A DNA stretch of 48,479 nt, from assembly GCA_012729115.1 (NCBI GenBank), contig JAAYDR010000016.1, forward strand, positions 1 through 48,479. Reading direction: 5' to 3'. Shown here one piece after another: positions 1 through 10,361 of this stretch. A program made the position numbers and the translations under genes. Every line of letters begins with the position of its first letter. The first letter of the stretch is position 1. Below the pieces are notes generated by a model that saw nothing but the letters and a program-made list of their open reading frames with translations, was not told the DNA's origin and did not search any database. Origin of the DNA: Clostridiales bacterium (GTDB lineage Bacteria; Bacillota; Clostridia; Christensenellales; Aristaeellaceae).

Positions 1-41
1 ATGTGTCTGGTAGTTATTGTTTTTCATACATCGATTCTACC

Positions 42-92
42 AAAAAACAGAGCCCGTGTCACCGCTTTCGCAGTGCACCGGCTCTGTTTTTT
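42..92 (-). terminator. Bidirectional intrinsic terminator downstream of rnj
   Basis: A perfect 13-bp inverted repeat (arms 42-54 and 80-92) has A-rich and T-rich outer ends, so it reads as a U-tailed hairpin on both strands. It lies about 60 bases past the rnj stop codon. Nothing else is visible in bases 1-152. Confidence 0.8.
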
Positions 93-152
93 CCTTTGGG
101 TTGGGATGCTGTTTTGCTACAGCCCCTCTGGATATGCTCCTTTGGTTTCAGT

Positions 153-1817
153 TCAGATCTCCATGATGATGGGCAGCACCATCGGATTGCGCTTGATTTT
201 TTCGTAGATATACCGATGCAGATCGTCCTTGATCCTGTTCTTCATGCCTTGCCAGTCGCTGCCCTCGATGCGTCCATAGCTCATCACGATGTTGCGTGCC
301 AAATCGCGGCTGCTTTCAATGATATCCTCGTTTTCACGGACATACACGAAGCCGCGGCTGATGATGTCCGGACCGGAAACCAAAGTGCCGTTGTCCCGGT
401 CGATGGCCATAACCACGATGATGAGACCGTCCTGGCTAAGATGCTTGCGATCCCTTAGCACCACGTTGCCCACATCGCCGATCCCCAGGCCGTCCACCAG
501 CACGCCGCCGGTGGGCACTACGCCGGTGATGGCCAGGCTGTCCCGGCTCATCTCAATCACCTGTCCAATTTCGGGGATGATGATGTTCTGGCTGGGGGTG
601 CCCAGGCTCTCGGCCAGCTCGGCATGCTGCCAGAGCTTGGCGTATTCACCGTGGATGGGGATGAAGTACTGGCCCTTGCAAAGCACGTGGAGAAGCTTGA
701 TTTCTTCCTGGCAGGCATGGCCGGATACGTGAACCTCGCCCAGCTGGCCGTAGATCACGTTGGCACCGCAGCGGTAGAGCTGATTGATTACCCGGGCCAC
801 CGGTTTCTCATTGCCGGGGATGGGGGAGGCGGAGAGGATGACCGTATCGGTGGGTCGGATCTGAAGCTTGCGGTGCTCGTTGTAGGCCATCCGGGTAAGG
901 CCTGCCATGGCCTCGCCCTGGCTGCCGGTCGTGACCACAAGCAGTTCCTCATCCGGGAAGCTGTCGATGTCATCGATGTCCACAATGCTCTCCGGGGGAA
1001 TGGTAAGCTCACCGATGGACATCGCCACCCTGGTGACATTTACCATGCTGCGGCCCACAAAGCATACCTTGCGGCCAAACATCGCGGCGGAATCCACCAC
1101 CATCTGCACACGGTGAATGTTGCTGGCAAACATGGCGACGATTACCCGGCCTTTGGCCTGCTGGAACATGTCGATGAAGGTCTGGCCGATTTTGGTTTCA
1201 CTCATGGTATAGCCCTTGCGCTCCACATTGGTGGACTCGCAAAGGAAGGCCAGTACTCCCTGCTTGCCATAGGCGGCAAAGGTGGCAAGATCGGTGACCA
1301 TGCCGTCAATGGGAGTAAAGTCCACCTTAAAGTCACCGGTCATGATGATGGTGCCCGCTCCGCAGGTGATGGCCAGGGACACGGCACCGGCGATGGAGTG
1401 GTTCACATGGATGAACTGGATGGTAAACCCGCCCAGTTTGATGACATCTGAGGGCTTGATCACATTCAGGGGGATCCCGGTAATCCGATGCTCCTTGAGT
1501 TTCAGATCCACCAGGGCCAGGGTCAACTTGGTGCCATACAGAGGCATGGGGAGTTGACGCAGCACGTAGGGGGTTGCGCCGATGTGATCCTCATGGCCGT
1601 GGGTGAGCAGCATACCCCGGATGCGAGCTTTGTTTTTCACCAGGTAGGATACATCGGGAATCACCAGATCCACGCCCAACATATCCTCCTTGGGAAAGAT
1701 GGACCCGCAGTCCACCACCAGGATATCGTCTTCATATTCAATGGCGGTGATGTTTTTGCCGAATTCATCCACACCGCCAAGGGGAATAATTCGCAATTTG
1801 GACTCAGTTTGAACCAT
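153..1817 (-). CDS. rnj: Ribonuclease J (beta-CASP metallo-hydrolase)
   Basis: This is an RNase J of 554 residues, a 5'-to-3' exonuclease and endonuclease of mRNA decay and rRNA maturation in the cytoplasm. The zinc site HGHEDH is at residues 73-78, almost the position in B. subtilis RNase J1. Downstream come a second metal motif region (MTGDF), the beta-CASP segment, a PIHGEY motif and the C-terminal domain. An open frame extends 11 codons upstream, but the ATG at 1817 has an AAAGGAG ribosome site 8 bases away and gives the family-like start MVQTESKLRIIPLGG. The gene stands alone with a leader of about 230 nt that appears structured (separate entry). Assignment is firm; J1 versus J2 cannot be decided here. 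Confidence 0.96.
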   Translation of the reverse strand: MVQTESKLRIIPLGGVDEFGKNITAIEYEDDILVVDCGSIFPKEDMLGVDLVIPDVSYLVKNKARIRGMLLTHGHEDHIGATPYVLRQLPMPLYGTKLTLALVDLKLKEHRITGIPLNVIKPSDVIKLGGFTIQFIHVNHSIAGAVSLAITCGAGTIIMTGDFKVDFTPIDGMVTDLATFAAYGKQGVLAFLCESTNVERKGYTMSETKIGQTFIDMFQQAKGRVIVAMFASNIHRVQMVVDSAAMFGRKVCFVGRSMVNVTRVAMSIGELTIPPESIVDIDDIDSFPDEELLVVTTGSQGEAMAGLTRMAYNEHRKLQIRPTDTVILSASPIPGNEKPVARVINQLYRCGANVIYGQLGEVHVSGHACQEEIKLLHVLCKGQYFIPIHGEYAKLWQHAELAESLGTPSQNIIIPEIGQVIEMSRDSLAITGVVPTGGVLVDGLGIGDVGNVVLRDRKHLSQDGLIIVVMAIDRDNGTLVSGPDIISRGFVYVRENEDIIESSRDLARNIVMSYGRIEGSDWQGMKNRIKDDLHRYIYEKIKRNPMVLPIIMEI

Positions 1818-1957
1818 CGGGAAAACTCCTTTCAATGGGAATGGAAGCAATCCCAGATGTCTCTGGTCTTGCCAAAAAGGACGACCGTAGATAATACCGC
1901 TGTCCTACTGCCTTTGCGTATCATCAAAAGCTCCAAACGCCGCGCTGCAATGTACAC

Positions 1958-2046
1958 TCAATGAACGTACAAGCATAGAAAGCGTTGCGAGCCGTTTTAT
2001 CTGAGGGAAACACGTATGTTTACACGTTGTAGGCCTCGTTCATTGA
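1958..2046 (-). promoter_or_regulatory. Candidate structured 5' leader element of the rnj mRNA
   Basis: Arms 1958-1967 and 2037-2046 are perfect 10-bp inverted repeats. The stem continues inward by 5 bp (1968-1972 with 2027-2031), broken only by a 5-nt bulge (2032-2036). A small hairpin (AAACA/TGTTT around a 4-nt loop) sits inside. The outer arm begins about 4 nt after the predicted transcription start, so the stem would cap the 5' end of the mRNA. It matches no riboswitch class I know. Structure is seen by pairing only; function is inferred. Confidence 0.5.
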
Positions 2047-2056
2047 TAACCATAAT

Positions 2057-2065
2057 AGTATACCA
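2057..2065 (-). promoter_or_regulatory. Extended -10 promoter for rnj
   Basis: On the minus strand this reads TGGTATACT, an extended -10 element. The -35 region 17 bases upstream (TGTTCA) is poor. Predicted start is near 2050, about 230 nt before the rnj start codon. From 1818 to 2149 no gene is seen, only this promoter and the leader. Confidence 0.55.
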
Positions 2066-2149
2066 CATTTTTTAGGAAATGAACAGAGGCGGACAAAACT
2101 TTTCCCACAGAGTTTTATGGCCAAAAATTGTAAGAAAAGCCCAAAAACC

Positions 2150-2608
2150 TTACCGTTGAAAGGCTGTAGGCTTCCCATCACACTGAAGGTCTTCCAGGGA
2201 GGGCTTCTCAGGATAAATCCGGGTCACCCGGGGGGTCCATTCGGGGCGTCCCTGGATGCGTTTCTCGTTAAGCCAAAGGAGGAGCAGGGAAATCCCCAGT
2301 CCCAAGCCGCCCCCCAGCAGCGTAGGGCCGTCGGCACCTCCGCCTCCCAGGAAACCGAGAAGCAATCCGCCCAGCAAACCCGCCAGGGGAAGCACATAGG
2401 CAAGGGCTGTGGCCTGTAGAAAGCGGCCCTGGGGGAGCTCCACCCGCACCCAGTCTCCCGGTTTGCAATCCGCCTTAAGCTCAATGGTGCCCTGATGGCT
2501 TTGGGCACCGCATGCGCCGCATTTTTCGCAGGCATCGGGCCTATTGTACCCGATGGTGGCTATTCCCGTATTCTCATTATATGCCAGTACCTGCCCAAAT
2601 TTAGTCAT
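2150..2608 (-). CDS. RseC/MucC-family (SoxR-reducing system) membrane protein
   Basis: This 152-residue protein has the RseC/MucC layout: a short N-terminal domain with cysteines C27, C30 and C33 (CxxCxxC), then two adjacent membrane helices (about 69-88 and 96-112) and a charged C-terminal tail. In proteobacteria the family affects sigma-E signalling and SoxR reduction; in Clostridia it often occurs near Rnf or other redox genes, and its role is unknown. The start at 2608 has AGGGAG 6 bases upstream; the open frame runs six codons further without a ribosome site. It is transcribed divergently from rpoB from its own promoter. Family call is good, function open. Confidence 0.8.
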   Translation of the reverse strand: MTKFGQVLAYNENTGIATIGYNRPDACEKCGACGAQSHQGTIELKADCKPGDWVRVELPQGRFLQATALAYVLPLAGLLGGLLLGFLGGGGADGPTLLGGGLGLGISLLLLWLNEKRIQGRPEWTPRVTRIYPEKPSLEDLQCDGKPTAFQR

Positions 2609-2640
2609 TGGATACTCCCTAAACAAACTTTAGAAGTATT

Positions 2641-2668
2641 ATCATACGACAAGTTCGGAAAAAGTCAA
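2641..2668 (-). promoter_or_regulatory. Sigma-A promoter of the RseC-like gene
   Basis: On the minus strand, TTGACT (2668-2663) and TATGAT (2646-2641) are separated by 16 bases. It is back to back with the rpoB promoter. Confidence 0.75.
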
Positions 2669-2688
2669 GCAATTTTAAGCAGAACATA

Positions 2689-2717
2689 TTGACACCTTTG
2701 ACTAAAGGTGATAAAAT
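2689..2717 (+). promoter_or_regulatory. Consensus sigma-A promoter of rpoBC
   Basis: TTGACA (2689-2694) and TAAAAT (2712-2717) are separated by 17 bases. The spacer contains a short inverted repeat, CCTTT-gact-AAAGG (2695-2708). The predicted start is near 2724, giving a leader of about 160 nt before rpoB. Confidence 0.85.
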
Positions 2718-2764
2718 GTAAAATTGCATCAGTATCGTTACTGGGCGGTTTACGACCTTAAGCT

Positions 2765-2817
2765 GATTGGTATTGTACATGCCAATCACGAAAATTGCAA
2801 CAGGAAATTCTTGTTGC
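2765..2817 (+). promoter_or_regulatory. Two hairpins in the rpoB leader
   Basis: Hairpin one pairs 2765-2773 with 2779-2787 (9 bp with one G-U, 5-nt loop). Hairpin two pairs GCAACA (2797-2802) with TGTTGC (2812-2817) and extends inward by about 3 pairs. Neither is followed by a U run, so they are not intrinsic terminators. A role in leader stability or in autogenous control of RNA polymerase is possible but unproven. Confidence 0.45.
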
Positions 2818-2882
2818 GTGGCAAGGGGTTGCGAAACCAGGCCGGTGGATGCGTTGCGAGAACATAAGGGGTGATGGCATTT

Positions 2883-5800
2883 ATGGTGCATGAGGTTCAC
2901 ATGGGGAAGCTGAGGAAGCGAATGAGCTTCTCGCGCATCGATGAAGTATTGGACATGCCCGATCTCATCGAGGTTCAGAAGAACTCCTACCGCCGCTTTC
3001 TGGAAGAAGACCTCCGCGAGGTGCTCGCCGACGTTTCACCGATCACCGACTACACGGACAACCTGGTCCTGGAGTTTGTGGATTATTCTTTGGACGAGCC
3101 TAAGAACAGCGTGGAACGTTGCAAAGAACGGGACATGACCTATGCGGCGCCCCTGAAGGTGTTCGCCAGGCTCAAGAACCGTGAAACCGGCGAAATCAAA
3201 GAGTCCGACGTTTTTATGGGCGACTTCCCCCTCATGACCGAGCATGGTACCTTTATCATCAACGGCGCGGAGCGCGTCATCGTGAGCCAGCTTGTACGCT
3301 CCCCCGGAGTGTACTACGGAAAACAAATCGACAAGGCCGGCAAGGCGCTGTTCTCCACCACTGTCATCCCCAACCGGGGCGCGTGGCTGGAGTATGAAAC
3401 CGATAGCAACGATGTACTCTGGGTGCGCATTGATCGTGCCCGCAAGCTGCCCATCACCGTAATCCTGCGGGCGCTGGGCTACGGCACCGACGGGGAGATC
3501 ATCGACCTGCTCGGCGAGGACGAGCGCCTGATGGCCACCCTGCAGCGGGGCGACAACGCCAAAAATCAGGAAGACGGCCTCATTGAGATCTACAAGCGGC
3601 AAAAGCCGGGCGAACCTCCCACCCGGGACAGCGCCCAGAACCTGCTAAACTCCCTTTTCTTTGACCCCAAGCGCTATGACCTGATGCGGGTGGGTCGCTA
3701 CAAGTTCAACAAAAAGCTCTCCCTGGCCACCCGCATCCAGGATCGGGTAGCAGCACAGGACATCGTGGATCCCTCCACCGGCGAGGTGCTGGTGAAAAAG
3801 GGAGAAGTGATCCAAAAGGACGTTGCCCGGCGCATCCAGAATGCGGGCATCAACTCCGCCGAAATCCTGGTAGATAACCACGTCCACAAGGTTGTGGGCA
3901 ACAACTTTGTGGACGCCGCCGGCTTCCTTCCCTTTAACCCCAGGGAGGCGGGCATTCTGGAAATGGTCCACTATCCCACGCTGAAGGCCATCATGGATGC
4001 CTGTGAGAACGAAGCGCAGCTGAAGCAGGCCATTTCTGTCAATGTGCACAGCCTGGTGCCCAAGCACATTTTGACAGACGATGTGGTGGCATCCGTCAGC
4101 TATCTGCTGGGCCTGCCTTATGGCATCGGCTTCACCGACGACATTGATCACCTGGGCAACCGCCGGCTTCGCAGCGTGGGCGAGCTGCTCCAAAACCAGA
4201 TCCGCATCGGCCTTTCCCGGCTGGAGCGCGTGGTGCGCGAGCGCATGGCCATTCAGGATGCCAATGACGTACGCCCCGGCGAGCTCATCAACATCCGTCC
4301 GGTAAGCGCCGCCATCAAGGAGTTCTTTGGCTCCTCCCAGCTTTCCCAGTTCATGGACCAGCCCAATCCCCTGGCGGAGCTGACCCACAAGCGTCGTCTT
4401 TCGGCCCTGGGCCCCGGCGGCCTCAATCGGGACAGGGCCTCCTTTGAGGTCCGGGACGTGCACTACAGCCACTACGCCCGTATCTGCCCCATTGAAACTC
4501 CGGAAGGTCCCAACATCGGTTTGATCGGCTCATTGGCCACCTATGCCCGCATCAATGAGTACGGATTCATCGAAGCCCCCTATCGGAAGGTCGACCCCAA
4601 GACCCACAAGGTCACCGACGAAATCGTCTATATGACTGCCGACGAGGAGGACTTCTACAAGGTGGCCCAGGCCAACGAGCCCTTGGGCGAGGACGGCAGC
4701 TTCCTTCGGGAATATGTTACCGTCCGCGACAAGGAGGAGATCGTGGAGGTCCCCTTAAGCCAGGTGGACTACATCGACGTGAGCCCCCGCCAGGTGGTAT
4801 CTGTAGCCACGGCCATGATTCCCTTCCTGGAAAACGATGACGCCAACCGCGCCCTCATGGGCAGCAACATGCAGCGTCAGGCGGTTCCCCTGCTGGTGCC
4901 CGAAGCCCCCATCATCGGCACGGGCATGGAGTACAAGGCTGCCCAGGACAGCGGCGTTGTGCTGCTTGCCAAGGAGGACGGCGTTGTAGAGAAGGTCTCC
5001 GGTGATGAGATCGTTGTGGTGAACGACCACAAGGAGCGCCATCGCTACCATCTGGCCAAGTTCAACCGCAGCAACCAGGGCACCTGTATCAACCAGCGCC
5101 CCAGGGTCAAGGCAGGGGACAGGGTGGAGAAGGGTGATCTGCTGGCGGACGGACCCTCCACGGAATGCGGCGAAATCGGCTTGGGCCGAAACGTCCTCAT
5201 CGGGTTTATGACCTGGGAGGGCTACAACTACGAAGACGCGATTCTGATCAGCGAAAAGCTGGTCAAGGAAGACATCTATACCTCCATCCACATCGAGGAG
5301 TTCGAGTCTGAAGCGCGGGAAACCAAGTTGGGACCGGAGGAAATCACCCGGGACATCCCCAACATCGGCGACGACGCGGTGAAGGACCTGGATGAGATGG
5401 GCATCATTCGCATCGGTGCGGAGGTGCGCAGCGGAGACATTCTGGTGGGCAAGGTAACCCCCAAGGGTGAAACGGACCTGACCGCTGAGGAACGCCTGCT
5501 TCGGGCCATTTTCGGCGAAAAGGCCCGGGAAGTTCGGGACACCTCCCTGCGCGTGCCCCACGGCGAGGGCGGCATCGTAGTGGATGTGAAGATCTTCACT
5601 CGGGACAACAAGGATGAACTGGCTCCCGGCGTCAACGAGATGGTCCGCGTATACATCGCTCAGAAGCGTAAAATCAGCGTGGGCGACAAGATGGCCGGCC
5701 GCCACGGAAACAAGGGCGTTATTTCAAGGATTCTCCGCGAGGAGGATATGCCCTTCATGCCGGACGGCACTCCTTTGCAGATCGTGCTTAACCCCCTGGG

Positions 5801-6614
5801 CGTGCCTTCCCGTATGAACATCGGCCAGGTGCTGGAAGTTCATCTGGGCATGGCCGCCAAGGCTCTGGGCTGGCATGTGGCAACCCCGGTTTTCGACGGA
5901 GCCAATGAGCAGGATATCGAGGACTGCCTGGTGAAGGCAGGCCTGAGCCCCCAGGGCAAGACCTTGCTGTATGACGGCCGTACCGGCGAAGCCTTTGAGA
6001 ATCCCGTAACCGTGGGTTATATGTACTTCCTCAAGCTTCACCATTTGGTGGACGACAAGATGCACGCCCGCTCCGTGGGCCCCTATTCCCTGGTGACCCA
6101 GCAGCCCCTTGGCGGCAAGGCTCAATTTGGCGGCCAGCGCTTTGGTGAAATGGAAGTGTGGGCCCTGGAGGCCTATGGCGCCGCCAACACCCTCCAGGAG
6201 ATCCTCACCGTGAAGTCCGACGACATCGTGGGCCGGGTCAAGACCTACGAGGCCATTGTCAAGGGTACCAATATCCCCGCTCCTGGCGTGCCCGAAAGCT
6301 TCAAGGTGCTCATCAAGGAGCTCCAGTCCCTGGCCCTTGATATCAAGGTGCTCAACGAGGCCAAGGAAGAAATCACCATCCGCGAGTTGGACGATGACGA
6401 TGTAGAGGTCACCGAGAGCACCACTGTCCGCTTCCGTGAAGATGAGACCATGGATCTCCCCTCCGAGGAAGGTGAGGAACTGGCCATTGACGAGGATGTG
6501 GATGTGGACTTTAGCCTGGATGACGACCTGGACGATTTCGACATGGATCTGGGCGACGATCTGGGAGAGATTGGCCTTGAGGATACCCAGCCCAAGTTGG
6601 ACGATGAGGAGTAA
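2883..6614 (+). CDS. rpoB: DNA-directed RNA polymerase subunit beta
   Basis: This is a full-length beta subunit of 1243 residues, part of the RNA polymerase core. The rifampicin pocket is readable: residues 481-507 carry D492, H502 and S507, equivalent to E. coli D516, H526 and S531, so no classical resistance change is seen. Residue 494 is proline where E. coli has N518, a naturally variable position. The C-terminus is a strongly acidic tail of about 70 residues rich in D and E, longer than in many homologues. Of three in-frame starts, the ATG at 2883 fits the family N-terminus ([20 protein letters not shown]) and has AAGGGGTGA at a suitable distance. rpoC follows after 53 bases. No ribosomal protein gene precedes it. 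Confidence 0.98.
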   Translation: MVHEVHMGKLRKRMSFSRIDEVLDMPDLIEVQKNSYRRFLEEDLREVLADVSPITDYTDNLVLEFVDYSLDEPKNSVERCKERDMTYAAPLKVFARLKNRETGEIKESDVFMGDFPLMTEHGTFIINGAERVIVSQLVRSPGVYYGKQIDKAGKALFSTTVIPNRGAWLEYETDSNDVLWVRIDRARKLPITVILRALGYGTDGEIIDLLGEDERLMATLQRGDNAKNQEDGLIEIYKRQKPGEPPTRDSAQNLLNSLFFDPKRYDLMRVGRYKFNKKLSLATRIQDRVAAQDIVDPSTGEVLVKKGEVIQKDVARRIQNAGINSAEILVDNHVHKVVGNNFVDAAGFLPFNPREAGILEMVHYPTLKAIMDACENEAQLKQAISVNVHSLVPKHILTDDVVASVSYLLGLPYGIGFTDDIDHLGNRRLRSVGELLQNQIRIGLSRLERVVRERMAIQDANDVRPGELINIRPVSAAIKEFFGSSQLSQFMDQPNPLAELTHKRRLSALGPGGLNRDRASFEVRDVHYSHYARICPIETPEGPNIGLIGSLATYARINEYGFIEAPYRKVDPKTHKVTDEIVYMTADEEDFYKVAQANEPLGEDGSFLREYVTVRDKEEIVEVPLSQVDYIDVSPRQVVSVATAMIPFLENDDANRALMGSNMQRQAVPLLVPEAPIIGTGMEYKAAQDSGVVLLAKEDGVVEKVSGDEIVVVNDHKERHRYHLAKFNRSNQGTCINQRPRVKAGDRVEKGDLLADGPSTECGEIGLGRNVLIGFMTWEGYNYEDAILISEKLVKEDIYTSIHIEEFESEARETKLGPEEITRDIPNIGDDAVKDLDEMGIIRIGAEVRSGDILVGKVTPKGETDLTAEERLLRAIFGEKAREVRDTSLRVPHGEGGIVVDVKIFTRDNKDELAPGVNEMVRVYIAQKRKISVGDKMAGRHGNKGVISRILREEDMPFMPDGTPLQIVLNPLGVPSRMNIGQVLEVHLGMAAKALGWHVATPVFDGANEQDIEDCLVKAGLSPQGKTLLYDGRTGEAFENPVTVGYMYFLKLHHLVDDKMHARSVGPYSLVTQQPLGGKAQFGGQRFGEMEVWALEAYGAANTLQEILTVKSDDIVGRVKTYEAIVKGTNIPAPGVPESFKVLIKELQSLALDIKVLNEAKEEITIRELDDDDVEVTESTTVRFREDETMDLPSEEGEELAIDEDVDVDFSLDDDLDDFDMDLGDDLGEIGLEDTQPKLDDEE

Positions 6615-6667
6615 CCCATGGCCTGGATGAGGGAACATCCCGATGATGTGAAGGGAGTGGCCGTATT

Positions 6668-9600
6668 TTGTTTGAACTGACGAACCTTGATTCGATTCAG
6701 ATTGGCATGGCGTCGCCGGAGCAGATCCTCAAATGGAGCTATGGCGAGGTTTCCAAGCCGGAGACCATCAACTATCGAACCCTGAAGCCCGAGCGGGACG
6801 GCCTGTTTTGCGAGAGGATTTTCGGACCCCAGAAGGACTGGGAATGCAACTGCGGCAAGTACAAGCGCATCAAGTTCAAGGACAAGAACAAGGTCTGCGA
6901 CAAGTGCGGCGTTCAGGTAACCCGGGCCAAGGTACGCCGGGAACGCATGGGCCACATCCAGTTGGCGGCTCCCGTAAGCCACATCTGGTACTTCAAGGGC
7001 ATCCCCAGCCGCATGGGCATGCTGCTGGACATCAGCCCCAGGGCGCTGGAAAAAGTACTCTATTTTGCCAACTTCATCGTACTGGATCCTGGCGATCCCC
7101 AGAAAACAGGGCTGAAGAAGTATGAGCTGATCACGGACGCCAAGTACCGGGAGCTGGAAGCCCAATTCGGCAAGGGCAGCTTCAGAGCCGGCATGGGTGC
7201 GGAAGCTGTGAAGGAAATGCTGCTGGAGCTGGATCTGGACCAGATCAGCGCCAAACTGAAAAAAGAAATCTCCGAGCTGGTGGAAAAGGAGCGGGACCGG
7301 GAGAGCGAGGGTCAGAAGCGTGCCCGGGCCGTCAAGCGCCTGGAGGTGGTGGAAGCCTTCCGTACCTCCAAGAACCGCCCGGAATGGATGATCCTGGATG
7401 TAATCCCCGTCATTCCCCCGGATTTGCGCCCCATGGTGCAGCTGGATGGCGGACGCTTTGCCACCAGTGACCTGAACGATCTCTACCGCCGTGTCATCAA
7501 CCGCAACAACCGTTTGAAACGGCTTTTGGAACTGGGAGCACCGGATATCATTGTGCGCAACGAGAAGCGCATGCTCCAGGAGGCCGTGGATGCCTTGATC
7601 GACAATGGCCGCCGTGGCAGGGCCGTTACCGGCCCCGGCAACCGTGCCCTCAAGTCCCTCTCCGATCTGCTGCGGGGCAAGCAGGGTCGTTTCCGCCAGA
7701 ACCTGCTGGGCAAGCGGGTGGACTATTCCGGCCGTTCCGTTATCGTGGTGGGTCCTGAACTGAAACTCTATCAGTGCGGCCTGCCTAAGGAGATGGCCCT
7801 GGAGCTGTTCAAACCCTTCGTAATTGAACGGCTGGTGACGCTCAAGTATGCCCATCACGGCAAGAACGCCAAACGGATGGTGGAACGCGGAAAGCCCGAG
7901 GTTTGGGACATCCTGGAGAGCGTAATCAAGGAGCACCCCGTATTGCTCAACCGCGCCCCCACCCTTCACCGCCTGGGCATCCAAGCCTTTGAGCCCATCC
8001 TCGTGGAAGGCAAGGCGCTCAAGCTGCATCCCCTCGTGTGCACCGCCTACAATGCAGACTTTGACGGCGACCAGATGGCTGTCCATGTGCCGCTGTCCAT
8101 GGAAGCGCAAGCGGAAGCCCGCTTCCTGATGCTGGCTCACAACAACATTTTGAAGCCTCAGGACGGCAAGCCCGTCATGTCCCCCTCTCAGGACATGGTT
8201 ATCGGATGCTATTACCTGACCATTGGCCGTCCCGACGGGAAGGGCGCCGGCCGGGTGTTCGCCAGTCCTGAAGAGGCTCTGATGGCCTATCAGACCGAGC
8301 AGATCAGCCTCCAGGCCCCCATCAAAGTGCGGGTGGAGCGTACCTTTGAAGGCCAGACAGGGCGCAAAATCATCGACTGTACCCTGGGTCTGCTCCTCTT
8401 TAACGAGGTGATTCCCCAGGACATCGGCCGCAAGCCCCGCAACAGTCTGAACGACATGTTCGCCCTTGAGATTGATACCCTGGTGGGCAAAAAGGAACTG
8501 GGCAAGATTGTGGATGAGGTCTACCAAAAGCATGGCATTCACAAGACCGCCCAGGTGTTGGACGCCATCAAGTCTCTTGGTTTCAAGTACTCCACCAGGG
8601 GTGCTGTCACCGTGTCCGTCAGCGACATCATCGTGCCGCCGGAGAAAAAGGACATGCTCCTGAAGGCGGACGAGAGCGTCAGCGAGATCAACAACATGTT
8701 CCGCATGGGCCTGCTCTCCGAGGATGAGCGATACACCAAGGTGGTGGACATTTGGAACAACACCACCGCGGAACTGAGAAGCAAGATTCTGCCGGGTCTG
8801 GACAAGTTCAACCCGATTCGCATGATGACGGATTCCGGCGCGCGCGGCAGCGCCTCCCAGGTGGCCCAGCTGGCCGGTATGCGCGGTCTGATGGCCTCTC
8901 CCTCAGGTAAAACCATCGAGTTGCCCATTCGCGCTAATTTCCGTGAGGGCCTTACCGTGCTGGAGTTCTTCCTTTCCTCTCACGGCAGCCGCAAGTCCCT
9001 GGCTGACACCGCGCTGCGTACCGCAGACTCTGGTTACCTCACCCGCCGTCTGGTGGACGTGTCCCAGGAGGTCATCGTCCGGGAGCTGGACTGCTTTGCC
9101 GCCCGGGGAGAAAAGGTGCGCGGAATCAGCGTCCAGGATATCACCATCGGGAACCAGGTCATTGAAAGCCTGGAAGACCGCCTCATCGGCCGGGTGGCTG
9201 CTGAAGATATTCTGCACCCGGAAACCGGCGAGATCATCGTGGCCCTCAATGAAACCATCACCCATGAAAAGGCCCATGAAATTCTGGCCGCCGGGATCAA
9301 AAAGGCCCAGGTGCGCAGCGTTCTTACCTGCCGCAATGAAACCGGCGTATGCGCCCGCTGCTATGGAGCCAACCTGGCTACCGGCGGTGCGGTGGACGTG
9401 GGCGAGGCAGTAGGCATCATTGCCGCCCAGGCCATTGGCGAGCCCGGCACGCAGCTGACCATGCGTACCTTCCACACCGGCGGTATCGCGGCGGGTGAGG
9501 ACATCACCCAGGGTCTGCCCCGTGTGGAGGAGCTGTTTGAGGCCCGCAAGCCCAAGCGCGACGCCATCCTGGCTGAAATCAGCGGCCAGGTCAGCATCGG

Positions 9601-10231
9601 CGAGAACAAGAAAAAGCGTGAAGTCACCATTACCAGCCTGGAGGATACCCACGAGCAGAAATCCTACCAGATCAACTATGGAAGCCGCCTGAAGGTACAG
9701 GACGGTCAAATGGTGGAGGCCGGCGCGGAACTGATCGAAGGTTCCATCAATCCCCATGACCTGCTGCGCATCCTTGGTGTGAAAGCTGTCCAGGATTATC
9801 TCCTGCGGGAAGTCCTCAGCGTCTACCGCCAGCAGGGCGTTAACATCAGCGACAAGCATATCGAGGTCATCGTGCGCCAGATGCTGCGCAAAGTCCGCGT
9901 GGAGGACAGCGGCGATACCATCCTGCTTCCCGGTGCTTTGGTGGATATCTTCCGCTTTGAGGAGGCCAACCGCGCCACCATCGAGCAGGGAGGCCGTCCC
10001 GCCATCGCCAAGCGTATTCTGCTGGGCATCACCAAGGCCTCTTTGGCCACGGAGAGCTTCCTTTCCGCCGCCTCCTTCCAGGAAACCACCCGCGTCCTCA
10101 CCGATGCTGCCATTAAGGGCAAGGTGGATCCCCTTGTGGGCCTGAAGGAGAATGTGATCATCGGCAAGCTGATTCCCGCCGGTACCGGTATGCGCCGCTA
10201 CAAGGACATCGACCTGATGGAAAACTTCTAA
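6668..10231 (+). CDS. rpoC: DNA-directed RNA polymerase subunit beta'
   Basis: This is a full-length beta' subunit of 1187 residues. The catalytic magnesium loop NADFDGDQM is at residues 462-470. The N-terminal zinc site is a CNC...CDKC arrangement near residues 58-82, and a second zinc cluster is visible in [12 protein letters not shown]. The start is a TTG codon preceded by AAGGGAG 10 bases upstream; it gives the family start [13 protein letters not shown]. The gene is co-transcribed with rpoB. The genes that often follow in Bacillota (an L7Ae-like protein, rpsL, rpsG, fusA, tuf) are absent; instead a convergent sigK follows. Confidence 0.98.
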   Translation: MFELTNLDSIQIGMASPEQILKWSYGEVSKPETINYRTLKPERDGLFCERIFGPQKDWECNCGKYKRIKFKDKNKVCDKCGVQVTRAKVRRERMGHIQLAAPVSHIWYFKGIPSRMGMLLDISPRALEKVLYFANFIVLDPGDPQKTGLKKYELITDAKYRELEAQFGKGSFRAGMGAEAVKEMLLELDLDQISAKLKKEISELVEKERDRESEGQKRARAVKRLEVVEAFRTSKNRPEWMILDVIPVIPPDLRPMVQLDGGRFATSDLNDLYRRVINRNNRLKRLLELGAPDIIVRNEKRMLQEAVDALIDNGRRGRAVTGPGNRALKSLSDLLRGKQGRFRQNLLGKRVDYSGRSVIVVGPELKLYQCGLPKEMALELFKPFVIERLVTLKYAHHGKNAKRMVERGKPEVWDILESVIKEHPVLLNRAPTLHRLGIQAFEPILVEGKALKLHPLVCTAYNADFDGDQMAVHVPLSMEAQAEARFLMLAHNNILKPQDGKPVMSPSQDMVIGCYYLTIGRPDGKGAGRVFASPEEALMAYQTEQISLQAPIKVRVERTFEGQTGRKIIDCTLGLLLFNEVIPQDIGRKPRNSLNDMFALEIDTLVGKKELGKIVDEVYQKHGIHKTAQVLDAIKSLGFKYSTRGAVTVSVSDIIVPPEKKDMLLKADESVSEINNMFRMGLLSEDERYTKVVDIWNNTTAELRSKILPGLDKFNPIRMMTDSGARGSASQVAQLAGMRGLMASPSGKTIELPIRANFREGLTVLEFFLSSHGSRKSLADTALRTADSGYLTRRLVDVSQEVIVRELDCFAARGEKVRGISVQDITIGNQVIESLEDRLIGRVAAEDILHPETGEIIVALNETITHEKAHEILAAGIKKAQVRSVLTCRNETGVCARCYGANLATGGAVDVGEAVGIIAAQAIGEPGTQLTMRTFHTGGIAAGEDITQGLPRVEELFEARKPKRDAILAEISGQVSIGENKKKREVTITSLEDTHEQKSYQINYGSRLKVQDGQMVEAGAELIEGSINPHDLLRILGVKAVQDYLLREVLSVYRQQGVNISDKHIEVIVRQMLRKVRVEDSGDTILLPGALVDIFRFEEANRATIEQGGRPAIAKRILLGITKASLATESFLSAASFQETTRVLTDAAIKGKVDPLVGLKENVIIGKLIPAGTGMRRYKDIDLMENF

Positions 10232-10281
10232 AATCCAGGGCCTTGTCCCTAAACCCACCAAAGAAAAACACTCCATGGTAA

Positions 10282-10334
10282 CCCATAAGCAGGAGCACGA
10301 GTCCTTGGGGGCTCGCGCTCCTGCTCAAGCATGG
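10282..10334 (+). terminator. Long hairpin between convergent rpoC and sigK
   Basis: The core stem pairs 10288-10301 with 10312-10325 (14 positions with one A/C mismatch) and can extend through CCCAT/ATGGG. No U run follows on either strand, so it may be a factor-dependent terminator or a 3'-end stabiliser. Confidence 0.55.
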
Positions 10335-10361
10335 GGAAGTCCTCTGCCGCACATCCCATGT

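Noticed and set aside
1-458. Plus-strand frames at the left edge
   Set aside because: They read through the rnj terminator and into rnj antisense, with no ribosome site or recognisable domain.
4323-4404. Proline at RpoB residue 494 considered as a rifampicin-resistance change
   Set aside because: The equivalent position varies naturally (N in E. coli, T in B. subtilis), and the key residues D492, H502 and S507 are wild type.
6245-8542. A 765-codon minus-strand open frame antisense to rpoB/rpoC, plus similar long frames antisense to rpoC (8903-10276) and lepA
   Set aside because: They are shadows of high-G+C coding sequence: no family resemblance, no ribosome sites, and the plus-strand products are unmistakable.
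10282-10334. Hairpin between rpoC and sigK considered as a strong intrinsic terminator
   Set aside because: No U run on either strand, so it was recorded at reduced confidence only.
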